NCBI GenBank assembly: GCA_934754775.1
Contig: CAKVIM010000036.1
Location: 1 to 7,180, forward strand
DNA length: 7,180 nucleotides
DNA from: an uncultured Candidatus Melainabacteria bacterium
GTDB taxonomy: Bacteria > Cyanobacteriota > Vampirovibrionia > Gastranaerophilales > Gastranaerophilaceae
Reading direction: 5' to 3'
Of this stretch, positions 1 through 6,527 are shown one piece after another. A model generated the notes under the pieces. That model worked only from the letters and a program-made list of their open reading frames with translations. It was not told the DNA's origin and ran no database searches. The position numbers and the translations under genes are program-made. The first letter of the stretch is position 1. Every line of letters begins with the position of its first letter.

Positions 1-3000
1 GTTCATGCGGGAATGCACAAGGTAAAAATGGATGCTGCAATAGAACAATCTGGTGTCAAGAATTGGGAAATAAAAGAGATAAAGACTCCAAGCAAAACAA
101 TGTACGAAGTAAAAGTTCAAGATGGCTTACCACTTGTAAGATTTGAGGATAAAAACAAACTTATAACTGCTATGTTGGAAGTAGTGGCTAGTAAGTATGA
201 AAATTTGATTGATGCAAAAGGAGCTCAAAAAGTTTTCGGGAAAGACAATGTAAAAATTGATGCGAATGGAAATGAGCTTGGATCCGATGTTCCGGCAAGA
301 ATTGACAATAATTCCACTATAGAACATGTAGAAACATCAGCAGTTAAAACTGATGGCAAAATAGAAAATGCAGTTCCATTAATGGAAAAATCTGAGTTTA
401 AACTTCAAAAACTTGCAGATAAAAAATTTGATGAAACAACAATCCCTCAAACCAAGACTATATTGAAAGAGCTAGGATTTACAGATGATGAAATAGCATC
501 TATTGATTTAAAGAATTCGGATGTGCAAAGGCTTTTAGAAGCTTGTAATAATATTTTAAAATATTCGCCAAATCTAAGAGAAAACTTTGATAATGCAGAT
601 ATCCTTGAATGGTGCAATGATGTTGATGCTCTTAAAGAGTTAATTGAAGTTGATGCCAGATTCTGTACCAATGAAAATATGGAGTATTTATCTAAATATT
701 TAGAGTTTGACAAAGACGGCAAGTGGCTGAAGGGATTTGACGAAACTTATAAGCCGGAAACATGTATGAGCTTATTGCCGATTTTGACTGAAAATGGAAA
801 ATATAAAGTGTCCGGAGAAGAACTCTATAACTTGGGTTATAGTATTGATTCAAAAGCTGATTTAGCCAAGATAACTCCGGAGAATGTTGCTGTATTACGC
901 AGAATAAATGAAGGTATAAAAAATAAAAAATATGCAGTAGAACTCAAAGATATGCTTAAGTTTGACGAAACTAAGCCGCTAACTGCTGAATTCATTGAAA
1001 GCTATATAAAAGAAGTAAATCGATTTGCGAAGTACGAACTCTCTGGTTTTTGGGGCGGTACTCTTGCGGAAAGAATGCAAAAATATAAAACTGTAGCAGA
1101 CTTTTTAGAAAAATATCCGATAGATTTAACTGTAAAAGGCTATGATAATGATTATAACTATTGTTATGTAAAACTTTCAGGAGCATCTGTGTTAGATTTA
1201 GCTAAAGCCCCGGATAAAGCTGCTGTGCAGAAATTTGTTAATTCATTGTCTAATGATGCAAGGCATGATTGCCTTGCCGGACTTGAACTTGTAAATAAAG
1301 GCTTTCCTGCAGAAAAACTCGCTGATTTGCTGAACATTGTTAGCAAAAAAGAGTTTGGTGAAGTTCAAGACGGAATAATTAAGTTAATTGATGAAATGCT
1401 AGAAGGTGGCTCAAAAGATTATGATGGTATGGTTAAACTCATTAAAGCATATCAAGGTACAAGATGTTTGAGTCACTATAGTAATGCAGGTTATGTAAAA
1501 GTTGCTAATGGAGATTATTCTGGTGCTGCAAAATATGTTGAAATCGCTAAAGAACTGAAAATGGATCCGGATAGATTTTCAAGATTGATACAAGACAAGA
1601 ATGCAGATTTTAAGACTGTAGTAGAATGTTTAAGTTATATAAAGGATAATAATATTGATTTGTCATCTTACAATGAATATACATTATTTCGTGATAAAAA
1701 CTGTAAAGAAAATGTTGCAAAAATTGAATACTTGAAGCAACAAGGCTTCGACGATCGGGCAGGAAACTTATATATGTCTCTTGTTGGTGATTGGAAGTCC
1801 GGCATTACTTTTGAAGAATTCAAGGCAAAATATGAATTCATAAGAGATAATGACTATATAAAAAGCCAAGATGTGAAAGGTTTTATGCAAGAACCTGCAT
1901 CAGAATATCTAAGAACAAGAATTGCAAATAGTGATTTAAGTTTGCAAGAAATCAAGGAATTAACCGAGTTGGCTCAGAGAAATTCTATGTCATTGAATGA
2001 TACTATGGGTGTTTTAGATCATTCGCAAAAATTAAACTATAAGTTAGCAAAATCAATATTTGCCGATGGGAGATTTCCATTAGATCAAATTCCTAAAATT
2101 CTTAATGCTGCCAATGATAATATTAAACTTTCATTGGCGGAAAAATTGTGTTCGGATAAGGAATTCTCACCGGCATATATCGCAAGGTCTTTAAAAGCTT
2201 ATAATGGCTGTTATGATGTTTTTATTTCAGTGGCAAAATCAGGATTATTACAAAAATATCCAAATTTATTAGAATATAATACTTCAGATTGGGAAACTAT
2301 AATAAAACGAAATTTAATTGAGCATCCAGAATTTAATTATAATAAGAACTTGATTCTAACCTTGGCAGATGCTAAAAATGGTAACATTGTAGAATTACAC
2401 AATACGTTAATTAAAGACGCACAAGCTAATAAAGATTTGTTGAAATCAGGTCTTGAGGATATTACCGATGCTGATATAAATAAAGTTATGAATAGTAAAG
2501 AAGCTGTTAAAACAATAGATATAATCGGTTTAGGAAACGCTGAAGCAGCCTTCCCATTAATGTTGGAAGATTTTGAATATTTTACAAGAGATGTTGTACA
2601 ATTAAGCGATAAATTATCTGTTGAAAATAGAGAACTATTGGCACAGAAATTAACACCTGAATGCAGTGAAAAATATAGCACATTAAATCAAGAAATTATA
2701 AATTTGAAAAAACAACTTAATGATGTTGTTGGAACAGAAAATCTAGCTAAAATTAAAGGTTTACAAGCTCAAAAAACTAAAATTGATGAACAAATGAAGA
2801 GCTTGAAACAAAGTGATAATGCAAATACTCCTGAAGTAAAACAACAACTTAAAGAAATGCAAAAACAATCAAAAGCTTTAGGTGCACAAGCTCAATCTAT
2901 ATACTATCAAGGCGAAAATGCAAACCAAGTTAAAGAAATTATGAAACAAATCAGTACAAAGTCTAAAGAATTAAAAACTTTTGTACAAGAAAAAACTGGC

Positions 3001-4365
3001 TTAGAACCGCAAGATGTTGTTACTAAAGTTCGTGTTCTATCTGCTATGCAAGAAATTTCAACACCGGAAGAAATGGCTGAATTTATAAATATGATAAAAC
3101 CTTCGACTCCTGAAAATGATGCAGTTTGGAATGATGCTGTAAATAAAAAGATTTTCCAAAAGCTAGGTGTTGAATTCGACGAACAACTTTCTCAAAAATT
3201 AGATTTGATTCATTGCAAATATTTGTCAAAAATGTTTGTATCAAGTAAAGATTTCTTTAATAATATGAAAACTTTAGTTGAAACTATAAAAGAAAATCCT
3301 AATTTAACAATTGAACAGGCTCTTGATAGGATGCCACAAAATATAGAAACAAAAAACATGTATCAAGAATTAGGCATTGACTATGACAAATGGACTAAAG
3401 TTGATAAAAACTCATATACTTCTGTTGAAATCAAACTTAATGCCGAAGAAGCTAAACAAGCTGCAATTCACAACTTAGAAGAAGATTTGAATGATGCATT
3501 GTTTAAAGCTTTGCCAAAAGAAGTTACAGAACCTATTTTTGAACAATTAAAAGAAAAACTTGGTGTAACTTTCGAAAAATCCCAAAAAGATAACTGGGTT
3601 GGTGACGGCTTTAGTGCAGGTACAACCGAATACTATAGACTTATGAAAGATGGCAAACCAATTACGTTTGAAGATATGGATGACATTGTATCTACTATTA
3701 AAAAAGAAATTTTGAATAATGATTTCTGGACAACTACAAATGCAGATGTTCAACTGGAAAATGCAAGAGGAACATTATACACCCATTTGATTAAGATGAG
3801 AACTCAAGAAGTTGATAATGCCATGTCTCTTAAAGATGGTGAAACTTCTGAAATTGAAATCAGAAAAACTGATATGTATGATGTTAAAAAAGCATTAGGC
3901 TTAGGTAATGATGCTCAATGTTGTACAGCCTTGGGTCGACAATTCAATGAGTGGTCTGCTCCTACATATATTATGAATAAATGTATCGGTGCTATTGAAT
4001 TGACTGATAAAGGTGCATTTGCGGGTAATACTATGATATATATTGCATACGTTGATGGAAAACCGGCATTGGTTCTTGACAACATTGAACTTAAAACTAA
4101 ATACCACAATAATGACAAAATCAGAGATACATTTGTTAACTATGCTAAAAAACTTTGCGAAGAATTGGGACAACCGGATTTGCCGATTTATGCCGGCCCT
4201 AATAGGCATAAATTGAACATGGATATTTTCCCGAAAGAAGAACGTTCTATGCTTCCAATTGGTTCTACAGGTAAACAAAGAGTATACTTAGATTATGATG
4301 CTGGTTCTCATATAATTGGTACTTCAGAACAGCCAGTTTCTATACAAATGTATAAAATAAGATGA
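1..4365 (+). CDS. Giant helical protein of unknown function with Cys-containing C-terminal domain (5' end outside window)
   Basis: The frame is open to base 1. The first ATGs (13 and 28) lack a convincing ribosome binding site, so the true start is probably upstream. Residues here are counted from the ATG at 13, giving 1450 residues and a TGA stop. Residues 1-100 look like a mixed alpha/beta segment. Residues 130-875 are a long run of short amphipathic helices resembling an alpha-solenoid, with the motif FDETxxPxT or a close variant at 139, 242 and 317. Residues 885-993 are K/Q/E-rich and probably coiled coil. The last 175 residues form a different, compact domain: DAQCCTALG (Cys1303, Cys1304), then WSAPTYIMNKC, GNTMIYIAYVDGKPALVLD at 1338-1356, a helix at 1368-1386, and YAGPNRHK around 1393-1400. 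No signal peptide or membrane segment is visible. I do not recognise a named family. A secreted or surface effector-like protein is possible but only a guess. Confidence 0.93.
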   Translation, partial: VHAGMHKVKMDAAIEQSGVKNWEIKEIKTPSKTMYEVKVQDGLPLVRFEDKNKLITAMLEVVASKYENLIDAKGAQKVFGKDNVKIDANGNELGSDVPARIDNNSTIEHVETSAVKTDGKIENAVPLMEKSEFKLQKLADKKFDETTIPQTKTILKELGFTDDEIASIDLKNSDVQRLLEACNNILKYSPNLRENFDNADILEWCNDVDALKELIEVDARFCTNENMEYLSKYLEFDKDGKWLKGFDETYKPETCMSLLPILTENGKYKVSGEELYNLGYSIDSKADLAKITPENVAVLRRINEGIKNKKYAVELKDMLKFDETKPLTAEFIESYIKEVNRFAKYELSGFWGGTLAERMQKYKTVADFLEKYPIDLTVKGYDNDYNYCYVKLSGASVLDLAKAPDKAAVQKFVNSLSNDARHDCLAGLELVNKGFPAEKLADLLNIVSKKEFGEVQDGIIKLIDEMLEGGSKDYDGMVKLIKAYQGTRCLSHYSNAGYVKVANGDYSGAAKYVEIAKELKMDPDRFSRLIQDKNADFKTVVECLSYIKDNNIDLSSYNEYTLFRDKNCKENVAKIEYLKQQGFDDRAGNLYMSLVGDWKSGITFEEFKAKYEFIRDNDYIKSQDVKGFMQEPASEYLRTRIANSDLSLQEIKELTELAQRNSMSLNDTMGVLDHSQKLNYKLAKSIFADGRFPLDQIPKILNAANDNIKLSLAEKLCSDKEFSPAYIARSLKAYNGCYDVFISVAKSGLLQKYPNLLEYNTSDWETIIKRNLIEHPEFNYNKNLILTLADAKNGNIVELHNTLIKDAQANKDLLKSGLEDITDADINKVMNSKEAVKTIDIIGLGNAEAAFPLMLEDFEYFTRDVVQLSDKLSVENRELLAQKLTPECSEKYSTLNQEIINLKKQLNDVVGTENLAKIKGLQAQKTKIDEQMKSLKQSDNANTPEVKQQLKEMQKQSKALGAQAQSIYYQGENANQVKEIMKQISTKSKELKTFVQEKTGLEPQDVVTKVRVLSAMQEISTPEEMAEFINMIKPSTPENDAVWNDAVNKKIFQKLGVEFDEQLSQKLDLIHCKYLSKMFVSSKDFFNNMKTLVETIKENPNLTIEQALDRMPQNIETKNMYQELGIDYDKWTKVDKNSYTSVEIKLNAEEAKQAAIHNLEEDLNDALFKALPKEVTEPIFEQLKEKLGVTFEKSQKDNWVGDGFSAGTTEYYRLMKDGKPITFEDMDDIVSTIKKEILNNDFWTTTNADVQLENARGTLYTHLIKMRTQEVDNAMSLKDGETSEIEIRKTDMYDVKKALGLGNDAQCCTALGRQFNEWSAPTYIMNKCIGAIELTDKGAFAGNTMIYIAYVDGKPALVLDNIELKTKYHNNDKIRDTFVNYAKKLCEELGQPDLPIYAGPNRHKLNMDIFPKEERSMLPIGSTGKQRVYLDYDAGSHIIGTSEQPVSIQMYKIR

Positions 4366-4398
4366 GAACGTGGTTAACGATTATTTTTTGTAATTGAT

Positions 4399-4453
4399 AT
4401 TAAAGCATAGAGGGGCGAAAGCCTCATAATTTCTACGCTTTAATTTTTGTTTG
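4399..4453 (+). terminator. Intrinsic terminator of the giant gene
   Basis: A 13-position stem (ATTAAAGCATAGA, 4399-4411, with TCTACGCTTTAAT, 4432-4444) has a single A-C mismatch. It is followed by a T-rich tail (TTTTTGTTTG). The loop contains a second hairpin, GGC-GAAA-GCC with a flanking GAG/CTC and one bulged G. It lies 33 bases after the stop codon and therefore separates this gene from the next. Confidence 0.82.
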
Positions 4454-4467
4454 TAACGATTTGTAAC
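4450..4467 (+). promoter_or_regulatory. Tandem TTTGTAAC direct repeat, candidate regulator site
   Basis: TTTGTAAC occurs at 4450-4457 and again at 4460-4467, spaced exactly 10 bases, about one helical turn. The pair starts 97 bases before the 121-residue gene. The word recurs at 5283-5290 before the next promoter, and as TTTGTAAAC at 6907-6915 before the rRNA promoter. The helical spacing suggests a protein dimer or two adjacent protomers. The binding protein is unknown. Confidence 0.4.
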
Positions 4468-4489
4468 AATATTATCTAAAATCCTAAAG

Positions 4490-4518
4490 TTTTTCGAAAA
4501 AATGCCGATATACATGAT
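4490..4518 (+). promoter_or_regulatory. Weak candidate promoter for the 121-residue gene
   Basis: A CATGAT -10-like hexamer (4513-4518) lies 17 bases after a poor -35 (TTTTTC, 4490-4495). It would give a leader of about 20 bases with the ribosome binding site in place. The -10 resembles TATGAT of the rRNA promoter in this window. The poor -35 would fit activator dependence on the TTTGTAAC pair upstream. Other -10 choices (TATACA at 4509-4514) are about equally possible. Confidence 0.3.
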
Positions 4519-4546
4519 GTAAAGAAAAGAAAAAAGGAGTACTAAA

Positions 4547-4912
4547 ATGACAGACGGAATCGGAAGACTTTCAGGATATGGTAACTACGGTGTTGGTGGT
4601 TATGTTCCCAATAGAAGAAATGGCGATGTAGCTAAAGAGGAACAAGCTAAACAACAACCTATGAATAATTATGAAGAAACTCAAGTTGACCCTTCAAAGG
4701 TTATGGAATTTCTTTCAAGTAACAATTTCTTTGTAGCTGCACCGACTACAACAGAAGTTGGTGAAGTGGATACGGCAACACAAGATAGAGTTGCCGGTTA
4801 TATGGAACAATTTGAAATGATTTATGGAATTGTTCAAAAAGAATTCGGTGAAGAACTTGCTCCAACAGTTATGGATGTAGTGATGGACAGATTGATGGGC
4901 ATGACAGAATAA
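4547..4912 (+). CDS. Small acidic hypothetical protein, 121 residues
   Basis: The start is fixed by AAGGAG at 4534-4539, seven bases before the ATG, and the stop is TAA. The first 25 residues are rich in Gly, Tyr and Asn (GYGNYGVGGY) and look disordered. Residues 30-47 are polar and Gln/Asn-rich. Residues 48-60 and 76-121 read as amphipathic helices, the second rich in Met and acidic residues (VMDVVMDRLMGMTE). There is no signal peptide, membrane segment, cysteine pair or recognisable catalytic motif, so a cytoplasmic or exported soluble protein is expected. The gene stands alone between two terminators. Its small size, acidity and position just after a giant effector-like gene would suit a chaperone or secreted partner, but nothing in the sequence proves a link. 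I do not recognise the family. Confidence 0.88.
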   Translation: MTDGIGRLSGYGNYGVGGYVPNRRNGDVAKEEQAKQQPMNNYEETQVDPSKVMEFLSSNNFFVAAPTTTEVGEVDTATQDRVAGYMEQFEMIYGIVQKEFGEELAPTVMDVVMDRLMGMTE

Positions 4913-4963
4913 TCTTTTTATTATTTCATTTTAAACTCTATTTTTCTACACTAATCTTTATAG

Positions 4964-4996
4964 AGGCTGATTGATATAATCAGCCTTTTTTATTTT
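4964..4996 (+). terminator. Intrinsic terminator of the 121-residue gene
   Basis: A perfect 9-bp stem, AGGCTGATT (4964-4972) with AATCAGCCT (4978-4986), has the five-base loop GATAT. It runs straight into TTTTTTATTTT. It lies about 50 bases after the stop codon and is a textbook rho-independent site. Confidence 0.92.
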
Positions 4997-5012
4997 GAAT
5001 TACTTCATATTC

Positions 5013-5036
5013 TGTTGATTGGGCTTTCAGTCCAAC
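5013..5036. repeat. Small dispersed hairpin of the TTGGG/CCAAC type, copy 1
   Basis: TTGGG (5019-5023) pairs with TCCAA (5031-5035), one pair being G-U, around a CTTTCAG loop. A related hairpin followed by the same ACAA-A-ACTA context is at 6713-6732. This resembles the short GTTGGG...CCCAAC intergenic palindromes common in many bacterial genomes. The family assignment is by resemblance only. Confidence 0.45.
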
Positions 5037-5060
5037 AATAACTAAATAATAGCTGTTTCT

Positions 5061-5125
5061 TGCAATGACTGTGTATTAGCCTTTCAAACGTGCAGTCATT
5101 GCGAAGGCGATTAGCCTGAAGCAAT
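5061..5125. repeat. Composite palindromic repeat with two alternative hairpins
   Basis: GCAATGACTG (5062-5071) is a perfect 10-bp inverted match to CAGTCATTGC (5093-5102), extendable by G-U pairs. The right arm also starts a second hairpin: ATTGC (5098-5102) with GCAAT (5121-5125), and AGGC (5105-5108) with GCCT (5114-5117). ATTAGCCT is directly repeated at 5075-5082 and 5110-5117. The right half matches the widespread GTCATTGCGA...GCAATCC type of intergenic palindrome. Confidence 0.7.
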
Positions 5126-5255
5126 CCAGCTTATTATTAACTATCATTTTAACTCTGTATTATACAAGTTTTACGAAAAAGCCATATGACGACTACATTT
5201 AACAAATTGCAGATAAATTTTATTTGGACAGTAATGAGAATGACGGAGCGTGAAA

Positions 5256-5285
5256 CACCCTCTCCCTCGGAGAGGGGTGCTTTTT
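5256..5285 (+). terminator. Terminator-like CCCTCTCC hairpin with T-tract
   Basis: CCCTCTCC (5258-5265) pairs perfectly with GGAGAGGG (5269-5276) over a three-base loop. An outer CAC/GTG pairing is possible if one G bulges. TTTTT follows at 5281-5285. The sequence belongs to a dispersed CCCTCTCC...GGAGAGGG palindrome type, with another member at 6528-6546. No gene precedes it after the terminator at 4964-4996, so it either ends an unrecognised small transcript or is simply a repeat that would stop read-through. Confidence 0.6.
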
Positions 5286-5325
5286 GTAACGAAATATTAC
5301 CAAATGTTAAGCAAAAATAAAATTC

Positions 5326-5354
5326 TTTACAATTGCCTCAAACACTGTCATAAT
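5326..5354 (+). promoter_or_regulatory. Sigma70-like promoter for the 212-residue gene
   Basis: TTTACA (5326-5331) and CATAAT (5349-5354) are separated by exactly 17 bases, each one mismatch from consensus. The start of transcription would be near 5361, giving an approximately 110-base leader. A TTTGTAAC word lies upstream at 5283-5290. A GCCC-TACG-GGGC palindrome (5355-5366) overlaps the predicted start point. Confidence 0.68.
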
Positions 5355-5377
5355 GCCCTACGGGGCGGGACGGACTT

Positions 5378-5442
5378 AATTGTGCTTTAACTAAGCAATT
5401 TTCAAATTCTCAGAAACTTTATTAAGACATAAGCGCTTTATG
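5378..5442 (+). promoter_or_regulatory. Two hairpins in the leader of the 212-residue gene
   Basis: AATTG (5378-5382) pairs with CAATT (5396-5400), with an inner CTT/AAG and a bulged TG. CATAAG (5428-5433) pairs with TTTATG (5437-5442), and its centre contains the palindrome AAGCGCTT (5431-5438). The second could be an operator or an mRNA hairpin. Neither matches a riboswitch I know, and neither hides the ribosome binding site. Confidence 0.3.
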
Positions 5443-5471
5443 GGTATTAAAGAATAAGGAGAAAAGGGAAT

Positions 5472-6110
5472 ATGGGAATTAACATTTCACAAATTAAAAA
5501 TCAAAATTTAAAAGAATTAGCAAGTTTAGTTGACAATTCTTTTGATGGCAAAACTCGTGGAAATGGCATGATAGATGATTGCGAGTTGAGTGTTTTTATT
5601 GATAAGGCAAAGAAATCAGAAATGGGAGCCGAATGTGCAGAAATGCTTGGATTAAGCAATACAACGCAGAATAATAATGTTCAAAATGTAAAAACAAAGC
5701 CAAGTTTATCAGAATTAGAAACAAAAATTAAAAAGAAAAAAGAAGAAATAAAACAGATATATTTAAAGTTGGAGAAACCCTCTTATTCACAGAAGGGAGC
5801 TAACATTGGTGGGGCAGTATTAGGATTCTCAGGAGCAATGCTGGGGCTTCTTGGCGAGGATGCACTTATTGCTATATTTGCGACAGGTGTTGGTCTTGTA
5901 GGTGGTGTTGTTATTGGTGGTATTATTGGTGGTATTGTCGGTAAGGTTGTAGATCTTATGTCTGATAAGCAAGAAACTCGAACGAAAGAACAGGTAGAAT
6001 TAGAGAAGGCATTAAAGAAGGCAGAAAAAGAATTACAAATTTTGGAAAAGCAATATAATGAATATCAATGTGATGCATGTTTGTCGGCTGAGCATACTTG
6101 CCAACAATAA
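5472..6110 (+). CDS. Predicted membrane protein: EF-hand-like N-terminus, coiled coils and glycine-zipper hairpin
   Basis: AAGGAG at 5456-5461, ten bases upstream, and a second purine run (5464-5470) support this ATG; the stop is TAA. The 212 residues fall into clear parts. Residues 13-47 resemble a helix-loop-helix calcium site, with a loop from Asp25 to Glu38 (DGKTRGNG then MIDDCE). That loop has 14 residues and basic residues where acidic ligands are expected, so calcium binding is doubtful. Residues 62-77 form an Asn-rich linker. Residues 78-102 are a Lys/Glu-rich coiled coil. Residues 109-128 and 131-160 are two hydrophobic stretches, the second with GG pairs at 144-145, 149-150 and 153-154, typical of glycine zippers. 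Residues 171-198 are a second coiled coil. The tail has Cys200, Cys203 and Cys210. A membrane hairpin with both coiled coils on the same side is likely. Function is unknown. Confidence 0.9.
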   Translation: MGINISQIKNQNLKELASLVDNSFDGKTRGNGMIDDCELSVFIDKAKKSEMGAECAEMLGLSNTTQNNNVQNVKTKPSLSELETKIKKKKEEIKQIYLKLEKPSYSQKGANIGGAVLGFSGAMLGLLGEDALIAIFATGVGLVGGVVIGGIIGGIVGKVVDLMSDKQETRTKEQVELEKALKKAEKELQILEKQYNEYQCDACLSAEHTCQQ

Positions 6111-6129
6111 CTTAAAAAAAAAGACGTAG

Positions 6130-6161
6130 GGTGGGAATAGCGTAAGCGGTTCCCACCTTTT
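6130..6161 (+). terminator. Intrinsic terminator of the 212-residue gene
   Basis: GGTGGGAA (6130-6137) pairs perfectly with TTCCCACC (6150-6157). The loop contains a small GC-GTAA-GC hairpin, and TTTTATTATTTTT follows. An A9 run (6114-6122) upstream gives it weak potential on the other strand too. It starts 20 bases after the stop codon. The stem resembles the common GGGTGGG...CCCACC intergenic palindromes. Confidence 0.9.
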
Positions 6162-6291
6162 ATTATTTTTATATTAATATTCTCCACTTGGGTAATCCCG
6201 AATTGCCGACTTGTCGAATAGCGTCACAACCTTAAACGGAGTTAAATATAATTATTAAATCTTTTTCATACTTCCAGCTATTCTTAATTCC

Positions 6292-6316
6292 AAGAGCCGA
6301 TTAGGCTCTTTTTTTT
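6292..6316 (+). terminator. Orphan intrinsic terminator
   Basis: AAGAGCC (6292-6298) pairs perfectly with GGCTCTT (6304-6310) over the loop GATTA, and T8 (6309-6316) follows. It lies about 130 bases after another complete terminator with no gene between, so it may close a small RNA or act as a second barrier. A perfect TATAAT is at 6247-6252, with a poor -35 (GTCACA, 6223-6228, spacer 18). Confidence 0.8.
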
Positions 6317-6330
6317 ATTACAACATTTGG

Positions 6331-6384
6331 TCGGGTGACAGAGGTAAATAGGACTTTATTTATATTGAAACTACAGGTCACCCT
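6331..6384. repeat. 54-bp direct repeat with inverted ends, copy 1
   Basis: It begins TCGGGTGACA and ends GGTCACCCT, so the ends form a 7-bp inverted repeat (GGGTGAC/GTCACCC). An inner pair TAAATA (6345-6350) and TATTTA (6357-6362) can form a second stem. By hand alignment it matches the copy at 6439-6492 at 49 of 54 positions with no gap. The core TTTATTTATATTGAAACTAC is identical in both. Confidence 0.85.
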
Positions 6385-6396
6385 CAGAGGTGTGAC
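6377..6396. repeat. Hairpin joining the first 54-bp repeat to its spacer
   Basis: GTCAC-CCT (6377-6384) pairs with AGG-T-GTGAC (6388-6396), leaving one bulged T and a CAG loop. The left arm is the right end of 54-bp repeat copy 1, so this pairing competes with the repeat's own end-to-end stem. The spacer also contains ATTTACCCCC (6413-6422), the inverse of the GGGGTAAAT word inside the repeat. Confidence 0.5.
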
Positions 6397-6438
6397 TCCC
6401 AACTTGACTTGTATTTACCCCCGCACGTAGCTATATTG

Positions 6439-6492
6439 TCGGGTGACAGGGGTAAATGGCATTTTATTTATATTGAAACTACCGGTCACCCT
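6439..6492. repeat. 54-bp direct repeat with inverted ends, copy 2
   Basis: This is the second copy, starting 108 bases after the first, so the spacer (6385-6438) is also 54 bases. The ends GGGTGAC (6441-6447) and GTCACCC (6485-6491) pair. Inner GGTA (6451-6454) can pair with TACC (6480-6483). The five differences from copy 1 lie mainly in the loop-proximal part, and the end arms are unchanged. Confidence 0.85.
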
Positions 6493-6527
6493 ATTAAAAA
6501 CTATAAATTCAACAAGTTTAGGTCATT

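Larger units (their letters stand above)
4997..5325. other. Gene-free stretch with palindromic repeats
   Basis: No reading frame with a start, ribosome binding site and plausible protein composition is present on either strand. The stretch holds three hairpin modules (5019-5035, 5061-5125 and 5256-5285), each listed separately. The remainder, 5126-5255, is AT-rich. Its only signal is a poor promoter-like pair, TTAACT (5137-5142) and TATTAT (5158-5163), with a short 15-base spacer. Confidence 0.7.

Noticed and set aside
127..4278. Several minus-strand frames of 60-125 residues inside the giant gene
   Set aside because: All are antisense to a continuous, well-composed + strand gene, and their protein composition (Phe, Ser, Cys, Leu-rich) is typical of shadow frames.
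5287..5301. NtcA-type site (GTA-N8-TAC)
   Set aside because: The spacing between GTA and TAC is nine bases, not eight, and the TTTGTAAC word explains the left half.
5355..5366. GCCC-TACG-GGGC stable tetraloop hairpin as an RNA element
   Set aside because: The predicted transcription start falls inside it, so the full hairpin would not be in the mRNA.
5544..5585. Functional canonical EF-hand in the 212-residue protein
   Set aside because: The loop is 14 residues rather than 12 and has Lys and Arg at ligand positions, so only a resemblance is claimed.
6178..6252. Minus-strand fragment reading LYLTPFKVV...DYPSGEY with a stop
   Set aside because: Only about 25 codons between stops, with no start codon or ribosome binding site. 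It could be a gene remnant, but the sequence alone does not show it.
6331..6492. CRISPR array suggested by two repeats containing ATTGAAAC and an equal-length spacer
   Set aside because: Only two copies exist, the 54-base repeat is longer than usual, the copies differ at five positions, the spacer looks related to the repeat, and no cas gene is present.
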